64,000 bases of DNA, taken from positions 2,303,001-2,367,000 of the forward strand of contig NZ_CP102845.1 of assembly GCF_013307435.2 (NCBI RefSeq), given 5' to 3'. The translations under genes and the position numbers were made by a program. The DNA comes from Microvirga terrae (GTDB lineage: Bacteria; Pseudomonadota; Alphaproteobacteria; Rhizobiales; Beijerinckiaceae). Shown here in pieces: positions 1-9,462 of this stretch. Numbering within the stretch: the stretch's first letter is position 1; each line of letters opens with the position of its first letter. The notes under the pieces were generated by a model. It did not search any database and was not told the DNA's origin. It saw only the letters and a program-made list of their open reading frames with translations.

Positions 1-2
1 CG

Positions 3-2381
3 GAGGTCGCTGAATTCAATGCCAACGTCATGCGCGTGGGCTTGTCCGGCGGCACGCTGTCCTACCGCGACCAGGAACTGACGCTCCACCGCAACAGCGT
101 TCCCGAACAGGTCTGGATGAACCTGGACTACAGCCCGGTGCTCGACGAGAGCGGGCGGCCCGGAGGTGTGCTCGCCATCGTGGTCGAGACCACCGAGCGG
201 GTGCTGGCCGAGCAACGGACGGCCCAGGAAGGCGAGCGCCTGCGCGAGATGTTCGAGCAGGCTCCCGGCATCATGGCGATGTTCAGGGGGCCCGATCACG
301 TTTACGAGATGGCGAATGCCGCCCATCTCGACCACATCGGGCACCGCGACCTGATCGGGAAGACCGTACGCGAGGCGCTGCCGGAACTTGCGGGACAAGG
401 CATTGTCGAACTCCTGGATGAGGTCTACGCCACGGGAACGCCTTACGTCGGGCACCAGAGGGCGGTCAGCCTCCAGAGGCAGGCCGGCGCTCCCCGGGAA
501 ACCCGCTACGTCGACTTCGTCTTTCAGCCGATCAGGGATGCCCGAGGCCGGGTTATGGGCATCTTCGTCCAGGGGCATGACGTCACCGAGCACGTCCGCT
601 CCCAGCTTGCCCTGCGCGAGAGCGAGGCTCATCTCACGGCGGTCTTCGCCCAGGCCGCGGCGGGCCTCGTGGAATGCGACCTCTCGGGCCGCTTCCTGCG
701 GGTCAACGACCGGTTCTGCACGATCGTCGGGCACACGCGTGAGGAACTTCTGGGTGGCCTGCGGATGCAGGACCTCACTCATCCCGAGGATCTGCCCGCC
801 AATCTTCGTGAATTCCAGCGGGTGCCCGAAACAGGAGAGGCGTTCGAGATCGAGAAGCGCTACCTGCGTCCAGATGGCCAAACGGTCTGGGTCAGGAATG
901 CAGTGTCACCGGTCTACGACGATGCCGGCAGGCCGCGCACCATGGTTGCGGTGTGCATCGACTTGACTAGAAAGAAGCGGATCGACGCGGCGCGGCAAGA
1001 GAGCGAGGCCCGCCTGGCCTCCATCTTTGATCAAGCCGCCGCTGGCTTGTCCGAGGTCAGCCTCGATGGGCACTTCCTGCGCGTGAACGATGAGTTGTGC
1101 CGTCTTCTTGGCCGCTCCCGCGAGGAATTGCTTGGGCTCGGGATCCTGGACGTGACCGCTGCCGCTGACATTCCGCCGAGCCGAAGGGCCGTCGCAGAGG
1201 CCTTGGAGACGGGAGGGCCCGTGTCGCTGGACAAGCGTTACCTGCGGCCGGATGGCACCCTTGTCTGGGCCAACAGCAGCATCACGCGCCTGAGCCGGGC
1301 GGAGGGACAGTCCGAGACTCTGCTCGCGGTCACGGTCGACCTTACCGCACGCCATGAGGCTGAAGTGGCGCTGCGCGCGAGCGAGGCCCGCCTAAGATTG
1401 GCTCTGGATGCGGGGCGAATGGCTGTCTGGCAGAGCGACACCCGCACCAACACCATCACCATCTCGCCTGAACTGAACCTTCTGCTGGGCTTCCCGGCGG
1501 ATGCAGCCCCGAGCACTGAGGACATCAGGTCGCGCTACGCCCCAGGAGCGCGGGAAGGCCTCCGGGCGGCTGCGGCTGCGGCGCTCGCGCGTGGGGACCG
1601 CAATGCCGAGGGCGAACTCGAGGTCATCTGGCCCGACGGCTCGCATCATTGGTTGCTCGTCCGCGCCGAGCTGGAGGTCAAGGCTGCGGCTGACGGTGCC
1701 CCGCAGATCAAGGCAACAGGGATCGCGTTCGACATCACCGAGCGCAAGCGCTGGGAGGAACACCAGCGGCTGCTGATCAACGAGCTGAACCACCGGGTGA
1801 AGAACACGCTGGCCACGGTGCAAGCCATGGCAGCCCAGAGCCTGCGGCAACTCGGGGAGGAAAGCCGGCCGAAGCTTCAATCCTTCGAGGATCGCCTGTT
1901 CGCTCTGGCACGGGCTCACGACGTGCTGACCCGCGAGAACTGGGAAGGCGCGGAAATCCGGCAGATCATCGACGAGGTGGTCGAGCCCTACGCGCGCGGG
2001 AACCCGGGGCGGTTCGGGATCGAGGGACCCCGGTTGCGCCTGAGCCCACCACAGGCGCTGACGATTGCCATGGCGGTTCACGAGCTTGCCACGAATGCCG
2101 CGAAGTACGGGGCTCTCTCGATACCGGCGGGGTCTGTCACCATCGTCTGGGCGGTGACCCTGGATAGCATGCCTCGCGTCGCCCTCCGGTGGCAGGAAAG
2201 CAATGGGCCACCCGTGGCGCCTCCGACCCGCCGCGGCTTCGGCACGCGCCTGATCGAACGGGGTCTGGCGCAGGATCTCGGTGGCAGTGTTCGTCTGTCG
2301 TATGAACCCGCAGGCATCGTGTGCACCATGAATGTGCCGCTGAATGCCGCCGACGGCAAGGCAGGAACGGATCCGTCATGA
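3..2381 (+). CDS. Multi-PAS HWE-family sensor histidine kinase (5' end outside window)
   Basis: The reading frame is already open at the window edge (first full codon at base 3), so the true start lies upstream. Its first visible residues match residues about 95-165 of the kinase at 31715-33535, which suggests roughly 90 residues are missing. Visible order: end of one PAS domain, then about four more PAS repeats, then an HWE-type kinase core. The phospho-acceptor is the His of NELNHRVKN (codon at 1791), the N-box is HELATNAAKYG and the C-terminal glycine motif is RGFGTRLIERG. HWE kinases are soluble or light/redox sensors that phosphorylate separate response regulators; no cognate regulator is adjacent. 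The stop codon is 37 bases before the GGDEF gene, so the two are probably co-transcribed. The input signal cannot be read from the sequence. Confidence 0.9.
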   Translation, partial: EVAEFNANVMRVGLSGGTLSYRDQELTLHRNSVPEQVWMNLDYSPVLDESGRPGGVLAIVVETTERVLAEQRTAQEGERLREMFEQAPGIMAMFRGPDHVYEMANAAHLDHIGHRDLIGKTVREALPELAGQGIVELLDEVYATGTPYVGHQRAVSLQRQAGAPRETRYVDFVFQPIRDARGRVMGIFVQGHDVTEHVRSQLALRESEAHLTAVFAQAAAGLVECDLSGRFLRVNDRFCTIVGHTREELLGGLRMQDLTHPEDLPANLREFQRVPETGEAFEIEKRYLRPDGQTVWVRNAVSPVYDDAGRPRTMVAVCIDLTRKKRIDAARQESEARLASIFDQAAAGLSEVSLDGHFLRVNDELCRLLGRSREELLGLGILDVTAAADIPPSRRAVAEALETGGPVSLDKRYLRPDGTLVWANSSITRLSRAEGQSETLLAVTVDLTARHEAEVALRASEARLRLALDAGRMAVWQSDTRTNTITISPELNLLLGFPADAAPSTEDIRSRYAPGAREGLRAAAAAALARGDRNAEGELEVIWPDGSHHWLLVRAELEVKAAADGAPQIKATGIAFDITERKRWEEHQRLLINELNHRVKNTLATVQAMAAQSLRQLGEESRPKLQSFEDRLFALARAHDVLTRENWEGAEIRQIIDEVVEPYARGNPGRFGIEGPRLRLSPPQALTIAMAVHELATNAAKYGALSIPAGSVTIVWAVTLDSMPRVALRWQESNGPPVAPPTRRGFGTRLIERGLAQDLGGSVRLSYEPAGIVCTMNVPLNAADGKAGTDPS

Positions 2382-2418
2382 GTGGCGATTGCACCTGTCG
2401 TTCCAACCGCAGGATTCA

Positions 2419-3354
2419 ATGACCTCCTTCTCTATCGATCGCGACGACGAAGCCCTTCGCTGCCTTGTGGAAGCTCTCACTGAAAGCGGGCAGGCCGTGT
2501 CCATCTTCGATGCCGAGGACAACCTGCGCTACGCCAACAAGACGTATTGGGGCATGTTCTTGGGCAACTATGAGGGTCCTTTCACCTTCGCCGACATCAC
2601 CCGCCACGCGCACAGAAACGGACTTGGTGTGCGGATCGATGACGGGGATGTCGAGGCCTTCCTGGCCAGGACCCTGGCCCGGCGACGGTGTGTGCCCCGT
2701 AAGTCCTTCGAGACCGATCTGGTCGACGGCCGCTGGTTTTGGATTGATCATACGATCCTCCCGAACGGCTGGATCCTGTCCGTGGGGGCTGACATCACGG
2801 CCTTGAAGAACAATGAGAAGTCCTTGCGCCAAGCCCATGAGGCGGCGCTCAAAGCATCCCAGACCGATCAGCTCACAGGATTGCCAAACCGCCGCCATAC
2901 CCTGGGGCTGCTTGATGCAGTCCTCGCCACCAGCGAGGCAACCGAAGCTGGGTTATGCATCGCCGTGCTCGACATTGATCACTTCAAAGTCATCAACGAT
3001 ACGCATGGGCACGAGGCGGGTGATGCGGTCCTCGAGCATTTTGCACGGTCCTGCCAAGCGAGGGTGCGGGCGCAGGATCACCTGGGTCGGACGGGCGGGG
3101 AGGAGTTCCTGCTGCTGCCCGAGGTTCGGCTTGACCATGCCGTGCGAATTATCGAGCGCATTCGGGACGGCTTTCCTGCGGCGACGCTGAAGCACAATGG
3201 GCTCGAACTGCCTTCTACCTTCAGTGCAGGTGTGGCAGAGGCCCTGCCGGACGATGACCGCAGTTCGATCCTCCGCCGAGCGGATCGGGCCCTGTACACC
3301 GCCAAGGCCGAAGGACGGAACCGCACGAAGATCGGCTCTGCCGAAGAAGGCTGA
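2419..3354 (+). CDS. PAS-GGDEF diguanylate cyclase
   Basis: A 311-residue protein with an N-terminal PAS-like domain (about residues 15-130, motif IFDAEDNLRYAN) and a C-terminal GGDEF domain. The active-site signature is GGEEF at residues 226-230. The metal/GTP-binding stretch DIDHFKVINDTHGH is intact, and RAQD sits five residues before GGEEF where an allosteric I-site (RxxD) belongs. It should therefore make c-di-GMP from two GTP and be product-inhibited; this is family knowledge, not tested. I chose ATG 2419 over ATG 2344 because the earlier start overlaps the kinase gene and the conserved PAS sequence begins soon after 2419. It directly follows the kinase gene, suggesting a shared transcript linking sensing to c-di-GMP. 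Confidence 0.9.
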   Translation: MTSFSIDRDDEALRCLVEALTESGQAVSIFDAEDNLRYANKTYWGMFLGNYEGPFTFADITRHAHRNGLGVRIDDGDVEAFLARTLARRRCVPRKSFETDLVDGRWFWIDHTILPNGWILSVGADITALKNNEKSLRQAHEAALKASQTDQLTGLPNRRHTLGLLDAVLATSEATEAGLCIAVLDIDHFKVINDTHGHEAGDAVLEHFARSCQARVRAQDHLGRTGGEEFLLLPEVRLDHAVRIIERIRDGFPAATLKHNGLELPSTFSAGVAEALPDDDRSSILRRADRALYTAKAEGRNRTKIGSAEEG

Positions 3355-3589
3355 GGAACTGGCTTCACCGCAAATTCTGTCGGCGATCTGGCACTCTCGA
3401 TGGAAGGTGCGAGATGCCGACTTCGTTCAATCGGCTATGGCATGAAGGTCTGTTCGTGGCACCTCTCGGAAGTAGACCCAAAGTCTGCTCTCGCGAGGAA
3501 CACCGGACGTTCCTGAAGTCAGGGGATTGGCAGAGGGTGACCCTGTGCGGACATTCCCTTGTCGCACACCCACGAGCCGGACGAGTTCC

Positions 3590-4795
3590 TCAGAACCCCT
3601 GGACGAGCGGCATCTTGAAAGTAAAACGTGTCTCTTCCTGATCGGAGGTCACATCGAGTGATCCACCATGAGCGCGGGCAATCTCGCAGGCAATGTAGAG
3701 GCCCAGCCCTAGTCCCTGCTGGCTCGGGCGCGCCGCCACGCGGAAGAAGGGTTGGAACAGGCGCTTCAAGGTAGCGGGGGGAATCGGCTCGCCCTGGTTG
3801 GCGACCGAGAGCTCGAAGCTACCATCCAGGGTTGCGGCACGAACCACGATGGGTTTTTCACTCGCACCGTGGGTCAGGGCGTTCGCCACCAGGTTCGACA
3901 GCAACTGCGCCATGCGAGCACGGTCGCAGCTCACAGTCTTGGTCACATTCAAATGCGTGTCGATCCGCCGCTCGGGCCAGGCTGCCCGCAGCTCATCGAC
4001 GACCTGCTCCAGCACTTCTCCCAGCGGTACGTGGGCGTCCCGGTCCAGGGTAAGGCCACTTCCCAGGCGGCCATGGGCAAAGTCGAGCACATTGTCGATC
4101 AACTCGGCCATGCGTCCGACGCTGTTCTGGATCAGGCCGACGATGGTGCTCCCCTCCGGGCTCAGAGACTCTCGTCGAAGCATCTTTGCTCCGGCATCGA
4201 TCGAGGCGAGCGGATTGCGCAGGTCGTGGCCCAGCACTGCGATGAACTGCTCCCGTAGCTCGGAGGTCCTGCGCTCATCCAGAAGGTCCGCCTCGCTCGT
4301 GGCCAAGTCAGCCTCACTGGCGGTCAGGCGCTCGCCGGCACTCAGATGAAAGCCGATCAGCTCGGCGAACAGCTTGAACATGCCGATGGTCTCAGGGTTG
4401 TTCAGCCGTGCCGGACGGGGATCAATGGCGCACAGAGTGCCGAAGAAGGTGCCATCCGCAAGGACAACCGGCATCGAGATGTAGCTTTGGAAGCCGTACA
4501 TGGCAGGGGTGTGATGGCGACAGTAGGTCGGATCCTCGGCCACATGGTCGATGACCACCTCTGTCCCAGCCTGACGGATCTCATGGCAGATCGTGGTCTC
4601 GAGCTTCAGCTCGCCGCCGGGCCGGAGGCCGAACTGGATGTTGTCGCGCACGGCACAGGCAATCCAGCGGTCCTCGCTCACCCGAGCCACCGCCGCGAAG
4701 CCCATACCGGTGGTGCGGCAAATGACTTCCAGAATGGTTGGGACAGCCTGGATCCGGTCGATGGCGGCAAGATCCGCCTCAAAGTTGGTCGTCAC
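3590..4795 (-). CDS. GAF-domain sensor histidine kinase
   Basis: A 401-residue soluble kinase. A GAF domain spans about residues 15-155 (motifs YISMPVVLADG, FGTLCAIDP), followed by a short coiled segment. The dimerisation/phospho-acceptor helix has GHDLRNPLASI (His190) and the ATPase domain has N-box LLSNLVANALTHG and G-box GLGLGLYIA. The G1 loop reads ANQGEPIPP rather than the usual D-x-G-x-G, a variant seen in this kinase group. The start is GTG at 4795 with GAG-rich sequence just upstream. No membrane segment or receiver domain is present. It is a single gene on the minus strand with no adjacent regulator, so it is an orphan kinase. GAF ligand unknown. Confidence 0.88.
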   Translation of the reverse strand: MTTNFEADLAAIDRIQAVPTILEVICRTTGMGFAAVARVSEDRWIACAVRDNIQFGLRPGGELKLETTICHEIRQAGTEVVIDHVAEDPTYCRHHTPAMYGFQSYISMPVVLADGTFFGTLCAIDPRPARLNNPETIGMFKLFAELIGFHLSAGERLTASEADLATSEADLLDERRTSELREQFIAVLGHDLRNPLASIDAGAKMLRRESLSPEGSTIVGLIQNSVGRMAELIDNVLDFAHGRLGSGLTLDRDAHVPLGEVLEQVVDELRAAWPERRIDTHLNVTKTVSCDRARMAQLLSNLVANALTHGASEKPIVVRAATLDGSFELSVANQGEPIPPATLKRLFQPFFRVAARPSQQGLGLGLYIACEIARAHGGSLDVTSDQEETRFTFKMPLVQGF

Positions 4796-5193
4796 TTCTC
4801 AAGGCCCCCTGTGGATGGGCACCTTACCAGAATTGGCTGGTGTGTCATGTTACGGATGCATGCCGCGGAACTCAGTTGCATTGTCCGACCTCATGCCTTC
4901 GCTTTTGGTCCCGGTCGTAGAGTGAATTGCAAGGAACAACGCCTTCTAGCACTCCCCGGAAGAATGGTTTTGGTCCGAACGTGAGGCACGGAGCGAACCT
5001 TTGTTACATCTGCCGTCCCGTACTCTTCAGCTCCGTGCGGAGGTTCCTTCGTTGGCTCGCGCGGATGAGATCGCCTGTATGCGTTCGGGCGGGACGGATA
5101 TCTCTCCGAAAGGGCCAAGGAACGGGGATCGGGACACGATTGAGAAGTTGGGCACGCGCCATCGGGAACGATCGTGCAACACACGCTCCCTTC
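4796..5193. other. Intergenic region without recognisable gene
   Basis: About 400 bases between the SDR stop and the GAF kinase start, both on the minus strand. Open frames here are antisense or compositional and show no family motif. It must hold the promoter of the GAF kinase, but I see no convincing -35/-10 pair or terminator hairpin. Confidence 0.5.
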
Positions 5194-5952
5194 TTAAAAG
5201 CGTATCGGTTGTCCATCCCAGGCAAAGAACTGACCAGTGTGCGCGGCCGTCAGGGCATCTGTGACAGCAAGCAGGCGCTTGGCCGAATACAGCGGGGAGA
5301 ACACCTGGTCGACCGCGAGCCCGGCTTGGAAGGGATGGCTCAGAGCTGTATCGACCGTTCCAGGGTGGAGAGCGACACAGACGGCGTCCCGCGTCTGGCG
5401 GCCGAGTTCAATCGCAAAGGTTCGCACCAGCTGGTTCAGGGCCGCCTTCGACGCCCGGTAGCCGTACCAGCCGCCAAGCCGGTTGTCTTCGATGCTGCCG
5501 ACACGCGCCGAGAGGACAGCAAAGACGCTCTTGCCGACTTTCGGCAGGAGCGGGAGCATATGCTTTCCGATGAGGGCAGGGCCGATCGCATTGATTCGGA
5601 AGCTGCGGAGGAGCTGCTCTGGATCGAGGGCCCGATAGGTTTTCTCGGGCTGGAGGGTGGCATCGTGAAGCAGGCCTGTTGCCACCAGGATGAAGCGCAG
5701 CGGAGCGCCTTCGACGAGTCGCTCGGCTGCGGCGGCAATGCTCGCCTCATTGTCGATGTCGATCCGTCCCGCCCGCACTCCAGCCAGGCTTCGGCCAGCG
5801 CCCGATCGGGACAGCGCATGAACGGTTTCGAACCCGTCTGACGCAAGAAGATCTGTGACGGCCGATCCGATGCCGCCGGACGCGCCGATCACGAGCGCTC
5901 GAGCCGGCCGCTCGAGACTGGGCAAATGCAAGGATCCTGAAGGTGGACGCAT
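5194..5952 (-). CDS. Short-chain dehydrogenase/reductase (SDR, C-factor-like)
   Basis: A 252-residue Rossmann-fold oxidoreductase. The nucleotide-binding glycine motif is VIGASGGIGSA near residues 21-31. The catalytic Tyr-x-x-x-Lys is YRASK (Tyr165, Lys169) with the Ser in VLSARVG about 17 residues earlier. The N-A-I-G motif in SFRINAIGPALIG is the structural Asn region. ATG 5952 is preferred; TTG 5964 and GTG 5961 are in-frame alternatives four and three codons upstream. The cofactor is probably NAD(P)H; the substrate is unknown. It lies between two signalling genes on the same strand, but the gaps give no clear operon. Confidence 0.85.
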   Translation of the reverse strand: MRPPSGSLHLPSLERPARALVIGASGGIGSAVTDLLASDGFETVHALSRSGAGRSLAGVRAGRIDIDNEASIAAAAERLVEGAPLRFILVATGLLHDATLQPEKTYRALDPEQLLRSFRINAIGPALIGKHMLPLLPKVGKSVFAVLSARVGSIEDNRLGGWYGYRASKAALNQLVRTFAIELGRQTRDAVCVALHPGTVDTALSHPFQAGLAVDQVFSPLYSAKRLLAVTDALTAAHTGQFFAWDGQPIRF

Positions 5953-5981
5953 GAGAGTCACCAATTTACTGCGCCCGCGAT

Positions 5982-6629
5982 TTAGGCTTGGATGATCTGC
6001 ATCCTGATCGCGTACCGGACCAGGTCAGGCAGCGAATTGAGTTCCAGCTTCCGCATCGCAGCTGTCCGGTGGGTCTCCACCGTCTTGACGCTGAGATCCA
6101 GAAGACGCGCAATCTGCTTGTTGCTCTTGCCTTCAGCTAGAAGCTGGACGATCTCGCGTTCGCGTGAGGTCAGCCGCTCGGTCGTGGGATGAGCCGGTAT
6201 CGCCGGTCCGCCTTTGAGAAAGCCGTCCAGAACAACCTCCGACACACGCCCGATAAAGAAAGGTTTTTTTTGCGACAGGCTTTCCACAGCCGGGATCAAC
6301 TGCCGGACCGCATCGGATTTGAGCAGGTAACCTCGGGCCCCAGCCTCTAGCACCTCGCGGATCAACTCCTCACTCTCGTGCATCGTGAAGATCAAAACCT
6401 CGGTGTTCGGCAGGCTCTGGCGAATACGGCGGGTCGCTTCCAGGCCATTGAGCTCTGGCATGGACAGATCGATCACCGCGACATGGGGTCGATGCTGAAA
6501 GGCGAGGTCGACCGCCTCTCGCCCATTGGACGCCTCGGCGCAGACCTGCCATGTCATGTGCTGCTCCAGGAGATCCTTGAGCCCGCGCCGGACGATGTCA
6601 TGGTCGTCAGCAAGAAGAATGCGCAGCAT
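5982..6629 (-). CDS. NarL/FixJ-family LuxR-type response regulator
   Basis: A 215-residue regulator. The receiver domain (about 1-120) has the acidic pair Asp9/Asp10, phospho-acceptor Asp54 in AVIDLSMPE and Lys104 in YLLKSDA. The C-terminal LuxR-type helix-turn-helix (about 148-210) has LTSREREIVQLLAEGKSNKQIA and VKTVETHR. It starts 9 bases after the stop of the kinase gene upstream, so the two form a cognate pair. Bases 6264-6271 are eight T on the + strand (eight A in the mRNA) encoding Gln-Lys-Lys at residues 120-122, exactly at the receiver/linker border; this is unusual in such GC-rich DNA and is a possible slippage site. Confidence 0.93.
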   Translation of the reverse strand: MLRILLADDHDIVRRGLKDLLEQHMTWQVCAEASNGREAVDLAFQHRPHVAVIDLSMPELNGLEATRRIRQSLPNTEVLIFTMHESEELIREVLEAGARGYLLKSDAVRQLIPAVESLSQKKPFFIGRVSEVVLDGFLKGGPAIPAHPTTERLTSREREIVQLLAEGKSNKQIARLLDLSVKTVETHRTAAMRKLELNSLPDLVRYAIRMQIIQA

Positions 6630-6638
6630 GGCACGTCC

Positions 6639-7868
6639 TCAGAGCCCATTAGTATGCAGTCTGGGTCGTTCGTTTGGTGGGCAATCATCCGGACTGATTG
6701 ATTGAATGGGCAGGCTGGCGCTCACCCGGGTCCCCGAGGGGCCTGACTTGATCTCCAACTGACCGCCGAGTTGCTCCAGACGCAAGCGCATTCCCGAGAT
6801 TCCGATGCCGATCAACCGGGTCTCCTCTCCATTCGCATGCGCGGGAGCTTTGAGCCCGATGCCGGCATCAACAATGTCGAGCCGAACGTTGTCGTCTGTT
6901 TGGTAGAGCGCGAGCCGCGCCCTCTTACTGCCGGAGTGCCGGTGGACGTTGGAGAGTGCTTCCTGGGCGACCCGAAACAGGGCGGTGGCGACAGGCTGTG
7001 AGGAAGGGGCGGCTCCATCATCGATGCTGATATCGACTTGGACGCCGCTCCGCTCGGAGAACCCTCTCGCGAGCCAGCTCAAGGCAGCCACGAGCCCGAC
7101 GTCATCGAGGAGCGGAGGGTGGAGCAGGTAGGACAACGTGCGAACCTCCTGAAGACTCTGTTCCGCCAGGTCGAACGTCTCCTCAAGAATGCGATGGACG
7201 GGCTCCTCCACGTGGTCGAGTTGTCCACGCAGGCGGGAGGTATTCAATGTGATGGCAAGAAGGTTCTGGGCCGTTGTATCGTGCAGTTCACGCGCGATGG
7301 CTCGCCGTTCCTCGTCCTGCAGATGCATGAGGCGACCGCTCAACCGGGCCAGTTCCTGCTGCGTGCGTTTGACCTCGGTGATGTCCTCATGCGCGATCAC
7401 GATCCGGCGTGTTGGCGCCTGATCCGGTCGCGTCACGCGGACCTGGAACCAACGTGGTCCCTCGGGACTGCGGCAAGGATACTCCATACGGAACTCGGCG
7501 CGGACGCCTGCCATGATCTCCCGTAGGGCCTGCGCAGTCCTCGCAGCCTCCTTTGACAGGGGTGCGGCCGTCTCACAGACGGCGAGGTAGTTCATTCCAA
7601 CCCCATGGTTCTCGTCGGCATAGCCGGAGGCGTGGGCAAAAGTTCGCCAAGCCTGATTGACCGCAATGATGGTGCCCACCTCATCCAGCACGGCGATATG
7701 GGCCGACAGGGCATCCAGCGTCGAGCGCAGCAGGGTCTCTGCCTCCACACCGGGCGCGATCAAGGTCGGCAGTCGGCGAGCGCGCCTCGTCCGAGGCTTG
7801 GTCCGCCGCGCCGCGCGGGGAGATTGGGGAACTGTCGATGGGATCGGGCTTGGTTTGGGATTATCCAT
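6639..7868 (-). CDS. PAS-containing NarX-type histidine kinase (HisKA_3)
   Basis: A 409-residue kinase from ATG 7868; the longer frame begins at a less likely TTG at 7916. The N-terminal 35 residues are proline/arginine-rich and basic. A PAS domain lies at about 45-165 (HIAVLDEVGTIIAVNQAW). The HisKA_3 helix has ERRAIARELHDTTAQNL with phospho-acceptor His196. The ATPase domain has N-box AQEALSNVHRHSG and G-boxes DAGIGL and GIGISGMRLR. There are no membrane segments, so it is a cytoplasmic sensor. It is the partner of the response regulator 9 bases downstream. The input signal is unknown. Confidence 0.92.
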   Translation of the reverse strand: MDNPKPSPIPSTVPQSPRAARRTKPRTRRARRLPTLIAPGVEAETLLRSTLDALSAHIAVLDEVGTIIAVNQAWRTFAHASGYADENHGVGMNYLAVCETAAPLSKEAARTAQALREIMAGVRAEFRMEYPCRSPEGPRWFQVRVTRPDQAPTRRIVIAHEDITEVKRTQQELARLSGRLMHLQDEERRAIARELHDTTAQNLLAITLNTSRLRGQLDHVEEPVHRILEETFDLAEQSLQEVRTLSYLLHPPLLDDVGLVAALSWLARGFSERSGVQVDISIDDGAAPSSQPVATALFRVAQEALSNVHRHSGSKRARLALYQTDDNVRLDIVDAGIGLKAPAHANGEETRLIGIGISGMRLRLEQLGGQLEIKSGPSGTRVSASLPIQSISPDDCPPNERPRLHTNGL

Positions 7869-8084
7869 ATTGGCCTCAACCTTGGCTGCAGGTCGACGAA
7901 GAGGAACGATCTTCAATGCTTGCGGTCTTTTCCCGGCAGTACAAGGGAAAGCGCTCCGCCTACGGAGATTTTCCGGGTCTCCTCAGGAAACTCCCGATGA
8001 ACAATGGGCACGCTCCCCCTCATACCAATCCTAGCTGGTGCTGGTGAACGCCAAGGGCACAGCCACTAGGACAGGGAGAAAGCA

Positions 8085-8564
8085 ATGACTGCAACATATC
8101 GAGCCTATGCCGTAATTGCCATGCTTGCGACGGCGTCTCCGGCTGCTGCGGCGGATATCGTCGAAACTGCGGTGACCAACGGCAACTTCAAGACCCTCAC
8201 GGCCGCGCTGCAAGCCGCTGGCCTCGTCGATACGCTCAAGGGGCAGGGGCCGTACACCGTGTTTGCCCCCACGGACGAGGCCTTCAAGAAGCTCCCAGCC
8301 GGAACGGTTGAGAACCTCCTGAAGCCCGAGAACAAGGCTCAGCTGCAGAAGGTACTGACCTATCACGTCGTGGCTGGGAACGTGAAATCCGGTGATCTCA
8401 AGGGCAAGACGACCAGTGCCCAGACCGTGGAGGGTACAGCCGTGCGGATCGATGCCAGCGGCAATGCCGTCAAGGTCAATGAGGCGGTTGTGACTCAGGC
8501 TGACGTGAACGCGTCGAACGGCGTCATTCATGTGATTGACAGCGTAATCATGCCGAGGTCGTAA
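8085..8564 (+). CDS. Secreted fasciclin (FAS1) domain protein
   Basis: A 159-residue protein with an N-terminal signal peptide ending near TASPAAAA (about residue 22), followed by a single FAS1 domain filling the rest. The H1 motif [12 protein letters not shown] and the H2 motif [12 protein letters not shown] are intact, and YHVVAG sits between them. Bacterial proteins of this size and layout are periplasmic or extracellular adhesion-type proteins. GGGAGAAAG-type ribosome binding sequence lies just before ATG 8085. The gene stands alone and is followed by a hairpin. Confidence 0.92.
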   Translation: MTATYRAYAVIAMLATASPAAAADIVETAVTNGNFKTLTAALQAAGLVDTLKGQGPYTVFAPTDEAFKKLPAGTVENLLKPENKAQLQKVLTYHVVAGNVKSGDLKGKTTSAQTVEGTAVRIDASGNAVKVNEAVVTQADVNASNGVIHVIDSVIMPRS

Positions 8565-8579
8565 GACCTGCCGAACGCT

Positions 8580-8603
8580 CGGATGGTGGAGCACCACCAT
8601 CCG
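8580..8603 (+). terminator. Candidate terminator hairpin after the fasciclin gene
   Basis: A perfect 9-base-pair stem (CGGATGGTG at 8580-8588 with CACCATCCG at 8595-8603) and a 6-base loop, 15 bases after the fasciclin stop. No T-run follows (CTTCTC), so it may be a processing or stabilising hairpin rather than a classic intrinsic terminator. Confidence 0.5.
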
Positions 8604-8748
8604 CCTTCTCGCGGCACAGGATCACCTAGTCGTGATCGAGTGGCGCAACGACCGCGTGCGCCACTCGTGCGGTAGAACGCGCAGTACAGCGACACTCTAG
8701 GGTCGCTTGCCTTTGGCAACTGCATCCCTTTGCTCGAGGATTTCAGCG

Positions 8749-9462
8749 ATGTTTTACCATTACGACCTTGGGCTGGACCCTTGGGCTTTCGGGTCCTTCG
8801 GGAATGACAGAGTAACCATCGACGAGGACGGCAGCGTCGTATTCACAGGCTTTGGTCGTGACACCGTTCGGGTGCGCGCCGACGAGGTCACGGTCGATCT
8901 CGGCTTCGGCAGAGACGTCGTCCGGACCTATGGCGACGACATTGTCGTGAATGGCCGCTTCGGCCGTGACCGCCTTTTGGGCGGAGATGGGGCCGACTCC
9001 CTGTGGGGGAACTTCCGCGAGGATGTGATCCGCACCGGCAAGGGTGCGGACTACGCGCTCGGCAATCAGGGCAATGACCTGACCGATACCGGGGAGAGTC
9101 TCGGCATCCACTTCGGTGGCGCCGGGAACGACACCTTCTTCATTGGCCAGGAGATCGTCGGAAATGGTGCGCGGGATACCGTGATCGCGCTCGACTTCGG
9201 GAATGGTCGCGACAGGCTAGACATTGCACCGGAAATCCTCGCCAATGTTGCACGGGTCGAGGAGGGCAAGGTCGACCTTGTGCCTGTGCTCGCCGCCTTC
9301 GAGGCAGAAGGGCTCGGTGTTCCCGAGGTCGGGCAGCGTCTATCCCAGACTTTCCTGGGCGATCTTGCGTTCCGCGAGGTCGCGCGGTTCCTCGAGCAGT
9401 TTCCGCCGAACGAGCAGGGACTTACGGCGCTCGACCCGTTCGTTTTGTTTGCAGACTACTAA
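8749..9462 (+). CDS. RTX-like glycine/aspartate-rich repeat protein
   Basis: A 237-residue acidic protein from ATG 8749 with GAGGA eight bases upstream. The middle carries degenerate calcium-binding nonapeptide-like repeats (GGDGADSLWG, GKGADYALGNQGND, GGAGNDTFFIG), preceded by a run of shorter F-G-R-D repeats (GFGRDTVRV, GFGRDVVRT, RFGRDRLLG). These would form a parallel beta-roll that binds calcium. There is no N-terminal signal peptide, which fits type I secretion of RTX proteins, but no HlyB/HlyD genes are nearby. The C-terminal 70 residues are not repeat-like. Function unknown; an extracellular calcium-binding role is an inference. Confidence 0.8.
   Translation: MFYHYDLGLDPWAFGSFGNDRVTIDEDGSVVFTGFGRDTVRVRADEVTVDLGFGRDVVRTYGDDIVVNGRFGRDRLLGGDGADSLWGNFREDVIRTGKGADYALGNQGNDLTDTGESLGIHFGGAGNDTFFIGQEIVGNGARDTVIALDFGNGRDRLDIAPEILANVARVEEGKVDLVPVLAAFEAEGLGVPEVGQRLSQTFLGDLAFREVARFLEQFPPNEQGLTALDPFVLFADY

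Noticed and set aside
4927..5841. 304-codon + strand frame opposite the SDR gene
   Set aside because: The minus strand has the glycine motif and YxxxK of an SDR; the + frame has no family features.
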